34,697 nucleotides of DNA from Sphingomonadales bacterium (GTDB taxonomy: Bacteria; Pseudomonadota; Alphaproteobacteria; Sphingomonadales; Sphingomonadaceae). Every line of letters starts with the position of its first letter. Positions within the stretch are counted from its first letter, which is position 1. Below are positions 14,897 to 22,766 of the stretch, one piece after another. The DNA is taken from positions 1-34,697 of the forward strand of contig JAGWUH010000035.1 in assembly GCA_028868535.1 (NCBI GenBank), in the 5' to 3' direction. The translations under genes and the position numbers were made by a program. Under the pieces are notes generated by a model, which was not told where the DNA came from, did not search any database, and worked only from the letters and a program-made list of their open reading frames with translations.

Positions 14897-15697
14897 ATGG
14901 CGACCCATCCTGGCGGCGTCGACACGCTCGACCCGATCGGCCATTCCGATTCCGCCCGCTCCGCAGTGACCTGGGCGGCTGTGTTCGCCGGCGCCGTCGT
15001 GGCGCTGGCGACGACCCTGGTCCTTTTCGCTCTCGGTTCGGGGCTGGGGCTTGCGGCAGCCTCTCCCTGGCCCGGCGCCGGCCCCGCCGCGACGACCTTC
15101 GCGATCGGCGCCGGCATCTGGCTGATCGTCATGCAATGGCTGTCAGCCGCCGTCGGCGGCTACATCACCGGCCGCCTGCGCACGCGCTGGGTCGGCGTGC
15201 ATACGCACGAGGTGTTCTTCCGCGATACCGCCCACGGCCTGCTGGCATGGGCGCTCGCCACGATCGCCGTCGCGGCGGTCGCGCTCTCCGCCACCTCGTC
15301 GACGCTGGCCGCGGCGTCCGCCACCACCAACGCGGCCGGATACGCCAGCGACGTCATGCTCCGTTCGGATGGCGCCGGCAGTGCCGCCGCCAACGCCGAG
15401 GTCGCGCGGCTGCTGGGCAGGGAAGGGCCGATGACCGCCGACGATCATGCCTATCTCGTCCGCGTCGTGCAGCGCAACACGGGCGTGTCCGAGCCCGAAG
15501 CCGAACGCCGGGTCGATGCGGCGACCACCTCGCTGCGCGCCGCGGCCGACAAGGCGCGGAAGACCTCGTCCGCGTTCGCCCTGTTCACCGCGCTGTCCAT
15601 GCTGATCGGGGCCTTCATCGCTGCCGTGGCGGCGGCTTACGCCGGGTCCCTCCGCGACGACGTCGACGGCCACGCGATGCGCCCCGGCCACCGCTGA
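14897..15697 (+). CDS. Multi-span membrane protein, function unknown
   Basis: 266 residues from the ATG at 14897 with GGAGG upstream. Four likely membrane helices: about 24-50, 62-85, 115-140 and 225-248. The stretch SAVTWAAVFAGAVVALATTLVLFALGSGLGLAAASPW with a later MQWLSAAVGGYITGRLRTRW resembles alphaproteobacterial membrane proteins sometimes labelled PhnA-like; that label carries no functional proof. The region between helices 3 and 4 (about 145-220) contains SDGAGSAAANAEVARLLGREGPMTADD and a helical VVQRNTGVSEPEAERRVDAAT motif and is presumably soluble. It is co-transcribed with the 23-aa peptide. A hairpin follows at 15706. Confidence 0.75.
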   Translation: MATHPGGVDTLDPIGHSDSARSAVTWAAVFAGAVVALATTLVLFALGSGLGLAAASPWPGAGPAATTFAIGAGIWLIVMQWLSAAVGGYITGRLRTRWVGVHTHEVFFRDTAHGLLAWALATIAVAAVALSATSSTLAAASATTNAAGYASDVMLRSDGAGSAAANAEVARLLGREGPMTADDHAYLVRVVQRNTGVSEPEAERRVDAATTSLRAAADKARKTSSAFALFTALSMLIGAFIAAVAAAYAGSLRDDVDGHAMRPGHR

Positions 15698-15705
15698 CGG
15701 CCCGG

Positions 15706-15737
15706 CACGGTCCGGTGCGCCATCGTCCCGGACCGTG
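15706..15737 (+). terminator. Hairpin terminator candidate
   Basis: CACGGTCCGG (15706-15715), 12-nt loop, CCGGACCGTG (15728-15737): perfect 10-bp stem beginning 9 nt after the membrane protein stop. It is followed only by TCTT, so it is a weak intrinsic terminator at best. Confidence 0.5.
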
Positions 15738-15793
15738 TCTTCGCCGGGCGGTAGTCCTTGCTTCGGCGTTGCCTCCCGGGCTAGCCGGCGGGG

Positions 15794-17089
15794 ATGCAAG
15801 AGACACTGTCCACCGACTGGGCCCGGGGCGACATTTCCGGCCTCGAATTTCCCGCGCACCGGGATGCCCTGCAAGCCGGTGGCGCGCCATTCCTGACGCG
15901 CGCCTTCCGGGCCAGTGGCGTGCTGGGCGAGGACAACCAGGTCACGCGGATCACCCGCCTCGACGAATGGACGCTGGGCGGGACCGGGACCAAGGCGCTG
16001 CTTTCCGTCGCCTACGCGCGCGAGGAGCCGGGCCTCTCCACCGACCTGTTCGTCAAGTTCTCCCGCAACTTCGACGACAAGGTCCGCGACGGAGGCCGCT
16101 ACCACATGCCGCCGGAGGTGCGCCTCGCCAACCTCTCGCGCGCGCCGGGCTTTCCCGTCGCGGTGCCGCGGTGCTACTTTGCCGACATCGAGCAGTCGAC
16201 CCTGACCGGCATCCTGATCACGCAGCGCATCGCCTACGGCGAGGGACCGATCGAGCCCTACCATCCCAAGTGCATGGACCAGGACCTGCCCGAGCCGCTG
16301 GCGCATTACCGCGCATTGCTCTCTAACCTCGCGCGGCTGTCGGGCGCGCACAAGGCCGGCTGCCTCGGCGCTCGCGTCGAGCGCGACTTTCCCTTCGACC
16401 GCGAGGCGATGATCGCGCGCCGCCCGCGCTTCGATCTGCCGCTGCTCGCGAAACGGCTCGCGCGGCTGGCGGAATTCATCCTCGAATATCCGCACCTGGT
16501 GCCGGACGACGTCGCCGATCGCGCCTTCCTCGACCGCTTTCGCGCGGAAGCGCTGCTCGTGGCCGAAAGGCAGGAGGAGTTGGCGCGCTTCCTCCATTCG
16601 CGCCCGGACCTGATCGCGCTCTGTCACATGAACGCCAACATCGACAATGCCTGGTTCTGGCGGGACGACGGCGGCCAGCTCCAGGCGGGACTGATCGACT
16701 GGGGAAGCGTCGGGCAGATGTCCGTGGCTTCGTCGATCTGGGGGTGCATCGGCGCGGGGGAGCCGGACCTCCACGATCGCTTCCTGCCCGAACTGCTCGA
16801 TCACTTCGTGGCCGAATATGCCCGCGCCGGCGGCCCCTCGCTCGCTCGGGACGAGCTCCAGCAGCATCTCGAGCTCCACGTGATGCTTTCGGCGCTGCAC
16901 ATGACCACGGCCCCGCCCGCAATCCTGCGCGAGCTGCCCGATCCCGGCGTCGCCGCGGATCGCTACGACCCGGTCTTCGCCGCCCATGAAACCGCGCGGG
17001 TGCAGCTCAAGGTCACGGTCTCGCTGCTGGCCATGTGGGCCCGCCACGATCTGGGTCGCGCCGCCATGGCCAGGGCGATCGGGGATTGA
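15794..17089 (+). CDS. APH-fold phosphotransferase-like protein with altered catalytic loop
   Basis: 431 residues, start preceded by GGCGGGG. The fold is that of the aminoglycoside/ecdysteroid kinase-like superfamily: nucleotide-loop-like LGGTGTKALLSVAY (61-74), a possible ATP-site lysine in LFVKFSR (K88), catalytic-loop-like LCHMNANIDNAWFW (276-289) and metal-binding LIDWGS (300-305). The canonical loop HGDxxxxN reads HMNANIDN here, so the catalytic Asp is Asn280. The protein may be inactive, use another base (D284 is close) or do different chemistry. A glycosidase-like gene follows after 45 nt. No drug-resistance function should be inferred. Confidence 0.8.
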   Translation: MQETLSTDWARGDISGLEFPAHRDALQAGGAPFLTRAFRASGVLGEDNQVTRITRLDEWTLGGTGTKALLSVAYAREEPGLSTDLFVKFSRNFDDKVRDGGRYHMPPEVRLANLSRAPGFPVAVPRCYFADIEQSTLTGILITQRIAYGEGPIEPYHPKCMDQDLPEPLAHYRALLSNLARLSGAHKAGCLGARVERDFPFDREAMIARRPRFDLPLLAKRLARLAEFILEYPHLVPDDVADRAFLDRFRAEALLVAERQEELARFLHSRPDLIALCHMNANIDNAWFWRDDGGQLQAGLIDWGSVGQMSVASSIWGCIGAGEPDLHDRFLPELLDHFVAEYARAGGPSLARDELQQHLELHVMLSALHMTTAPPAILRELPDPGVAADRYDPVFAAHETARVQLKVTVSLLAMWARHDLGRAAMARAIGD

Positions 17090-17134
17090 GCGACCCGTGA
17101 CTGTTGCCTGCCGGAAGATCGCCGGTAATAGGGC

Positions 17135-19300
17135 ATGCCGCGCCGCTTCTCCCGATCACTCGCCTTCCCCGGCGTCCTGCTGGCCATCGCCTGCCCCGGC
17201 GCCGCGGCGGCGCCTGGCCGTCCCGCCACTGCCGTCACGGTCGTCGTCGACGCGAACGATGCAACCGGTGCCACGTTCGACCCCCGCGCCGCGCTCGGCG
17301 CCGGGATCGACGGTTCCGTCTCCGGTGCGGCGGACCGCCTGCTGACGCGGCACAACATCGCCGCCATGCGCAGTGCCGGCCTGACCCGGCTGACCTATCG
17401 GCTGCGCACTGAGCTCGGCATCGAGGCCTGGCACTGGAACCCCGCCGGGGCTTGGAGCGATCCGGCCCGCCAGCAGGGCTACTGGACCTCGAGCGACCGC
17501 AGCGCCGGCGCGATCCGCGTGTCCTATGGCTACAGGTTGCCGCGCCGGGGCGACACCGTCGATAACGCCAACGATGATGACTATTCGCGCCTGACCGACG
17601 GTGACGATGCGAGCTTCTGGAAGTCCAACCCCTACCTCGATGCCGCCTTCCTGAAGGACGGCCGCCCGCACGAGCAATGGCTGCTGCTGCGCTTCGACAG
17701 CCCGGTGGACATCGACGCGATCCGCATCGCCTGGGGCACGCCCTATGCCATCGCCTACACGGTCCAGTACTGGTCGAGCGACAACGACTATGGCCCCGGC
17801 GCGCACTGGATCACGTTCGTCCACGGCCGCGTCGCCGATGGCGCCGGCGGCGATGTCGTGCTGAAGCTCGCGGACCGGCCGGTCCGCGTCAAGTATCTGC
17901 GCGTGCTGCTGCAGCAGGGATCGCGGACCGCGCCGCCGGGCTCGACGGACTGGCGCGATCGCGCGGGGTTCGCGGTGCGCGAGGTCGGCGCCGGGCGTCT
18001 CGGGCAGGACGGCAGGCTGGTGGACCTTGTCCGTCACGCCGCGGCCAGGAACGCGCAGACTTTCGCGCACGTGTCCTCGACCGATCCCTGGCACCGGGCG
18101 ACGGATCGCGACCCACGGCTCGAACAGCCCGGCCTCGATCGTGTCTTCCGCAGCGGGCTTGGAAACGGCCGGCCGATCATGGTGCCGGTCGGCGTTCTCT
18201 ACGACACGCCGGACGATGCCGCGGCCGAACTGCGTTTCCTGCGCCGGCGCGGCTATCCGGTGCGCCAGGTGGAGCTGGGCGAGGAGGCGGACGGCCAGTA
18301 CGGCAGTGCGGAGGACTATGCCGCGCTCTACCTGGCCTGGGTGGACCGGCTGCGGCCGCTGGCCCCCGCGATCCGGTTCGGCGGGCCCAGCGCGCAGAGC
18401 GCGCTCAGCGAGACCTGGCTCGATTCCGATCCCGAACGCTCGTGGAACCGGCATTTCATCGCGGCCTTGCAGAGTCGCGGCCGTCTTGCCGACCTCCAGT
18501 TCTATTCGTTCGAATTCTACCCGTTCGATGACATCTGCGGCGATATTCCCGCCAAGCTGGTCGAGGAAGATCGGCAGATGCACACGCTGATGGCGCGACT
18601 GGCGGCCGAAGGCGTGCCGCGCACCATCCCCTGGGTCATCACCGAGTACGGGTTTTCGGCCTATTCCGGGCGGGCCATGGCGGACCTGCCCAGCGCCTTG
18701 CTGATGGCGAACATCGTCGGCCAGTTCCTCGAGGAAGGGGGCCAGGCAGCCTACCTGTTCGGCTACGGCCCGAGCGAGCCGGTGAACCAGCACCAGCCCT
18801 GCGCCGGCTATGGCAACATGGGGCTGCACATGGCCGATTCCCGGGGACAGGCGACGACGCCGCTGCCCAGTTACCACACCGCGCGCCTGCTCACCCGCGA
18901 CTGGCTGATGCCATCCGGTCCGCACCGTCTGCTGCGGACCGAAACGGCCGGCGCGGCGGACGGGACCGTCCGCGTCTACGCGGTGCGCAGGCCCGATGGC
19001 CGCCTCGGCCTGCTGGCCATAAACCGCAGCCCGGATCACAGCGTCGATCTGCACGTGCTGTCACGCAACCGCGCCGGAGCGATGCGCCTGATCACCGGCA
19101 AGGTCCGCCGCAGCGTGTTCGGCCCGGATCAGTATGCCTGGATCGACCGCGGACCGGCCAGCCGACCGGGGCGCTCCGATCCGGCGACAGTTTCCTTGTC
19201 GTTCACGCCCGATCTGCACCTGGTGTTGCCGCCCTTGTCGCTGGCCGTCGCGACCACGCCGGTTCCTGCGCCCACGCACGCCACGCGCAAAAACCGGTAA
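17135..19300 (+). CDS. Secreted glycoside hydrolase-like protein with inserted F5/8C (discoidin) domain
   Basis: 721 residues. Signal peptide 1-26. Residues ~35-110 begin a TIM-barrel (GAGIDGSVSGAADRLL, SAGLTRLTYRLR). A discoidin-like module (about 145-285: YSRLTDGDDASFWKSNPY, WLLLRFDSPVDIDAIRIAWG) interrupts it; these usually bind sugars. The barrel resumes at ~305 (AHVSSTDPWH, PIMVPVGVLYD, VRQVELGEEADGQYG) and has ITEYGFSAY (502-510). Glu383 or Glu384 is the likely acid/base and Glu504 the likely nucleophile of a clan GH-A enzyme. The Asn usually before the acid/base is Gly. The C-terminus (~590-715) is a beta-sandwich as in GH39/51/79 relatives. The substrate is unknown and I cannot place it in a defined GH family. 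Confidence 0.75.
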   Translation: MPRRFSRSLAFPGVLLAIACPGAAAAPGRPATAVTVVVDANDATGATFDPRAALGAGIDGSVSGAADRLLTRHNIAAMRSAGLTRLTYRLRTELGIEAWHWNPAGAWSDPARQQGYWTSSDRSAGAIRVSYGYRLPRRGDTVDNANDDDYSRLTDGDDASFWKSNPYLDAAFLKDGRPHEQWLLLRFDSPVDIDAIRIAWGTPYAIAYTVQYWSSDNDYGPGAHWITFVHGRVADGAGGDVVLKLADRPVRVKYLRVLLQQGSRTAPPGSTDWRDRAGFAVREVGAGRLGQDGRLVDLVRHAAARNAQTFAHVSSTDPWHRATDRDPRLEQPGLDRVFRSGLGNGRPIMVPVGVLYDTPDDAAAELRFLRRRGYPVRQVELGEEADGQYGSAEDYAALYLAWVDRLRPLAPAIRFGGPSAQSALSETWLDSDPERSWNRHFIAALQSRGRLADLQFYSFEFYPFDDICGDIPAKLVEEDRQMHTLMARLAAEGVPRTIPWVITEYGFSAYSGRAMADLPSALLMANIVGQFLEEGGQAAYLFGYGPSEPVNQHQPCAGYGNMGLHMADSRGQATTPLPSYHTARLLTRDWLMPSGPHRLLRTETAGAADGTVRVYAVRRPDGRLGLLAINRSPDHSVDLHVLSRNRAGAMRLITGKVRRSVFGPDQYAWIDRGPASRPGRSDPATVSLSFTPDLHLVLPPLSLAVATTPVPAPTHATRKNR

Positions 19301-19348
19301 CTCCCGGCGTGATCCCGCTCTATGATCCTCGAGGGGGGAGACGAGAGC

Positions 19349-22273
19349 ATGAGCTTCATCCTGTTGTGCGCGCTGGTGGCCATGGCCGCGCTGGTCCGCG
19401 ACCTGCGCCAGCGGGTGAGCCGGCTGGAAGCGCGCCTGGCGCGGTCCGAGCCGCTGCCCTCTCCCCCGCCTGAGGCGGCCGCCCCTCCGGTGATGCCTCG
19501 GGCCGAGCGCCCGGCGGTGCCAGCGTCCACCCCGCCGCCGGCCGTCGTCGCGCTGGCGCCACCGCCTCCGCCTCCCCCTCCCGCACCAACTCCGCCGCCG
19601 CCCTGCCCGCCGGAAACCCTGCGGACCGGCGCTGGGCGGGCCGCGCCGCCGGCTTCGCTCAGCGGTCGCTTCGAGGACCTGTTCGGCCGCCGGCTGCCGA
19701 TCTGGGCCGGCGGCGTCACGCTGGCGATCGCCGGCGTGCTGATCGTCAAGTACGCGATCGACATCGGCCTGTTTGGCCACATCTTCACGCCCGCCGTGCA
19801 GATCGTCGGCGGCCTGTTGTTCGGCCTCGGCCTCGTCGCCGCTGCCGAATGGGCCCATGCCCATGCGGCCAGGATCGACGATCCGCGCGTGGCTCAGGCG
19901 CTCTCGGGCGCGGGCATCGCCACGCTCTATGCGGCGCTGCTGGTGGGGGTCGACGTCTATCGCCTGATCGCGCCGGGCACGGCGTTCCTCGGCCTCGCTG
20001 CGGTCACCGCCGGGGCCATCGCGCTGTCGCTTCGCCATGGCGCGCCGAGCGCGGTGCTGGGGTTGGCGGGCGGCCTCGCCGCGCCGATGCTGGTCAACGG
20101 CGCGACGGCGGCCGTGCCGCTGCTCGCGGCCTATCTCGCGCTGACGATCGGCGCGCTGGGAACGGTCGCGCGGCGCCAGCGCTGGCCGTGGCTGGGCCAG
20201 GTGGCGATCCTCGGCGGCATCGGCTGGGGCGCGGCGCTGGTGTTCGCGGGCACCGCGTCGGGATGGGCGGACAGCCTGTCGCTCGCCGGGCTGGTGATGG
20301 TCGTCACGCTGGCGGCGCCGCTCCTCGCCTTCACCGGCGACCAGCGCCAATACCGCATCGGCGCGGCGGCGATCGGCGCGCTGCAACTGGCGGCGATGCT
20401 CGCGCTCGGCGGGTTTTCGCTGCTGCATTGGGGTCTTTTCGGCCTCATCGTGCTGGCAACGCAGGTGCTGGTCTGGCGCGACGCGCGCCTGGGTCTGGTC
20501 TCCGCCATCACCGCCGCGCTCTCCGTCCTGCTGCTGCTGGTCTGGCCCGCCCCGGCAGCGGGGCAGGTGCTGCCCGTGGCGCTGGCGCTGGCGGCGATCC
20601 ACGGCTTGCCCTTGCTGGCGAAGCTGTGGCGCGAACCGGCCGCGCCCGGGCGGGCGCAACTGCTGGCCGCGATCGCCGCGTCCGCCCCGCTGCTGGCGCT
20701 GCGTCACGCCGGACTGCCGCTCGACGGCAGGCACGCACCGGCGGCGCTCGCGGCGGGCGGCGGTGCGCTCGCGCTTGCCCTGGCGGCGGCCCTGGGCTGG
20801 CGCGCGCCGCAACGCGATCGCGATGCCCGCTTCGCGACGCTCGTGGCCATGGCGGCCCTGCTCGCGGCGGTGGTCGCCTGGTTCACGCTCGCGCAGGACC
20901 ACGCGCCGGTGGCGGTGGCGCTGCTCGGTGCGCTCGTGCTCGGTCTGGCGCGTCCCGCGCGCGATGCCCGGCTCGAAGGCATCGCGACCGGGCTGGGCGC
21001 CCTGGCCACCTGCCTGCTTCCGATGACCGGCGCGGCACCATTCAGGGAACTCGCCGCGCTCGTGCAGGGCTCCGGCGACGGCTTCGCCGCGCTGCTGCGA
21101 TGGGCCGCGCCGGGTGCCCTGGCGGCCCTGGTGGCCTGGCGCGCGGAACGCCCGGCGTGGCGCCGGCCTGGTGAAGTCGCGGCGGTCCTGCTGTTCTACG
21201 GTGCTCTGGCGCAAGTCCTGGCGCGACCCGCGCTTTCGCTGGTCCCCGCGCTGGCCACGGTCGTGCTTGCCGAAGGCGCGCGGCGCGGCGCGGCGCCTCG
21301 CCTGCAGGCGGCGATCGCGACCGCGGTCCTGCTCACCGCCGGCTGGGCGCTCGAACCGGCCGCCGGCTGGCTGGCCGTTACCGCGCCGACCCTCGCCGGC
21401 GTCGATCTCGACCCTGCCCGCTTGCCCCCGCCCGGCGAGGTCACGCGTCGGCTCGCACTGCCCGCGGCCCTGCTCGCCCTTGCTGCCCGGCGCCTGGCCG
21501 GACAGTGGCCGCCGATCGTGCAACGGCAGGCGGCGCTGGCCGTCGCCGTGGCTCTCGGCATTGCCGGGCACGCGCTCTACCGGCACGGCTTCGCCGCCGC
21601 TTTCGGCACCGACTTCAGCCGCACCGGCGTCGCCCAGCGCCTGCTGTGGGAAGCGCTGCTGGTCGCCGCCGGCGCCGCGGCGCACCTCGCCCTGCGGAAC
21701 CCCGCGGGGGCAGCCGCCGCGCTCGGCCTGACCATTGCCGCCGCCACCCACGCGCTGTGGTTCGGGCTGCTGCTGCACAATCCGCTGTGGGTCGCGCAGG
21801 CGGTCGGCCCGCTGCCGCTGGCCAATGCCCTGGCACCGCTGGCGCTGGCGCTCCCGCTCATGCTCGCGCAGGTCCGGCGCATCGCCCCCGACCTGCGTCC
21901 GGTGGTGGTGCGGATCGAACAACCGGCGTGGATGGCGATGGTCGCGTTCTACGGCTGGGCAAGCCTGCGCCAGCTGTTCCACGGCTCGCTCCTCACCGCC
22001 CCGGGCCTCGGGCAGGCCGAGGACATCGGCCGCTCGATCCTCGGCATCGCGCTCGCGTTCGGCTTCCTGCTGTGGGGCATCCGGCGGCAGCGGCACGACT
22101 GGCGCATCGTCTCGCTGGCGCTGATGCTGCTCGCCGTCGGCAAGGTGTTCCTGTTCGACGCCTCCGGTCTTGCCGGCCTGTGGCGGATCGCCAGCTTCGT
22201 CGCGCTCGGCTTCAGCCTGATTGGCATCGGCTGGCTCTACGCGCGGCAACTGCGGGCTTCGCCGCCAGGGTGA
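19349..22273 (+). CDS. DUF2339 family multi-span membrane protein
   Basis: 974 residues from the ATG at 19349 (GGGGGGAGACGAGAGC just upstream; the ATG at 19322 lies in the ribosome site). Residue 1-12 hydrophobic anchor, a short coiled coil (LRQRVSRLEARLARSE), then a Pro-rich linker to about residue 95, including long Pro runs. The rest is about 25 membrane helices. The DUF2339 entry motif GRLPIWAGGVTLAIAGVLIVKYAIDIGLF (about 113-142, here GRRLPIW) and the closing LLAVGKVFLFDASGLAGLWRIASFVALGFSLIGIGWLY are typical. The family occurs in many Gram-negatives without assigned function. First gene of an operon with DUF202 and SLC13-RCK genes. Confidence 0.9.
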   Translation: MSFILLCALVAMAALVRDLRQRVSRLEARLARSEPLPSPPPEAAAPPVMPRAERPAVPASTPPPAVVALAPPPPPPPPAPTPPPPCPPETLRTGAGRAAPPASLSGRFEDLFGRRLPIWAGGVTLAIAGVLIVKYAIDIGLFGHIFTPAVQIVGGLLFGLGLVAAAEWAHAHAARIDDPRVAQALSGAGIATLYAALLVGVDVYRLIAPGTAFLGLAAVTAGAIALSLRHGAPSAVLGLAGGLAAPMLVNGATAAVPLLAAYLALTIGALGTVARRQRWPWLGQVAILGGIGWGAALVFAGTASGWADSLSLAGLVMVVTLAAPLLAFTGDQRQYRIGAAAIGALQLAAMLALGGFSLLHWGLFGLIVLATQVLVWRDARLGLVSAITAALSVLLLLVWPAPAAGQVLPVALALAAIHGLPLLAKLWREPAAPGRAQLLAAIAASAPLLALRHAGLPLDGRHAPAALAAGGGALALALAAALGWRAPQRDRDARFATLVAMAALLAAVVAWFTLAQDHAPVAVALLGALVLGLARPARDARLEGIATGLGALATCLLPMTGAAPFRELAALVQGSGDGFAALLRWAAPGALAALVAWRAERPAWRRPGEVAAVLLFYGALAQVLARPALSLVPALATVVLAEGARRGAAPRLQAAIATAVLLTAGWALEPAAGWLAVTAPTLAGVDLDPARLPPPGEVTRRLALPAALLALAARRLAGQWPPIVQRQAALAVAVALGIAGHALYRHGFAAAFGTDFSRTGVAQRLLWEALLVAAGAAAHLALRNPAGAAAALGLTIAAATHALWFGLLLHNPLWVAQAVGPLPLANALAPLALALPLMLAQVRRIAPDLRPVVVRIEQPAWMAMVAFYGWASLRQLFHGSLLTAPGLGQAEDIGRSILGIALAFGFLLWGIRRQRHDWRIVSLALMLLAVGKVFLFDASGLAGLWRIASFVALGFSLIGIGWLYARQLRASPPG

Positions 22274-22313
22274 AATCCGGGAGCGGATTGCCCGGCTCGC
22301 GCGTTCTCGGCGC

Positions 22314-22766
22314 ATGACGGCTGAAAACAGGGCGAACGAGAACCTCGCGCGGGCCAGCCGCGCCCAGGCAAAGCTGGCGGAAAGCGCCGGGCAGCTCAGC
22401 GAAAGCGCCGAGCAGCAGACCGACAGCGCCGACCGTCGCACCGAACTCGCCGCCGATCGCACCGTGCTCGCGGCGGAGCGGACGTATGCCGCCTGGGTCC
22501 GCACCGGCCTCGCTGCGCTGGCTTCTGGCATCGGCGCCCGCGCGCTGCTCGACGGCGTCGTCGCCGGATGGCTGGTGCGCGCCACCGGCAGCGTGCTGGT
22601 GCTGTTCAGCGGCTTCTGCTTCGCCGCCGCGGTCTGGCGGCAGATGGCGCGCGTCGCCCCGCCGCGCCCCGATACCCGTCGCCTGCCCTCCGCGCTGCTG
22701 CTCGTCGTCAACGGCTTCCTGATGCTGGTCAGCCTCGCCGCGCTGGTGGGCGTATGGGGGCGATGA
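22314..22766 (+). CDS. DUF202 (YidH-like) membrane protein with N-terminal helix
   Basis: 150 residues from the ATG at 22314. The first ~55 residues are a charged helix with heptad-like ESA/DSADR/ELAADR repeats, probably coiled coil. Then comes the DUF202 signature LAAERTYAAWVRTGLAALASGIG (about 52-74), followed by two to three membrane helices. DUF202 proteins are small inner-membrane proteins of unknown role. The stop overlaps the next start (ATGA) and the gene begins 40 nt after the DUF2339 gene, so all three genes should be translated from one message. The long N-terminal helix is unusual for the family. Confidence 0.88.
   Translation: MTAENRANENLARASRAQAKLAESAGQLSESAEQQTDSADRRTELAADRTVLAAERTYAAWVRTGLAALASGIGARALLDGVVAGWLVRATGSVLVLFSGFCFAAAVWRQMARVAPPRPDTRRLPSALLLVVNGFLMLVSLAALVGVWGR

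Noticed and set aside
15143..17047. 634-codon minus-strand frame opposite the APH-like gene
   Set aside because: Arg-, Gly- and Asp-rich without domain pattern; covers two good plus-strand genes.
15794..17089. Aminoglycoside resistance gene
   Set aside because: Only the general APH fold is shared; the catalytic loop is altered and the context is not a resistance element.
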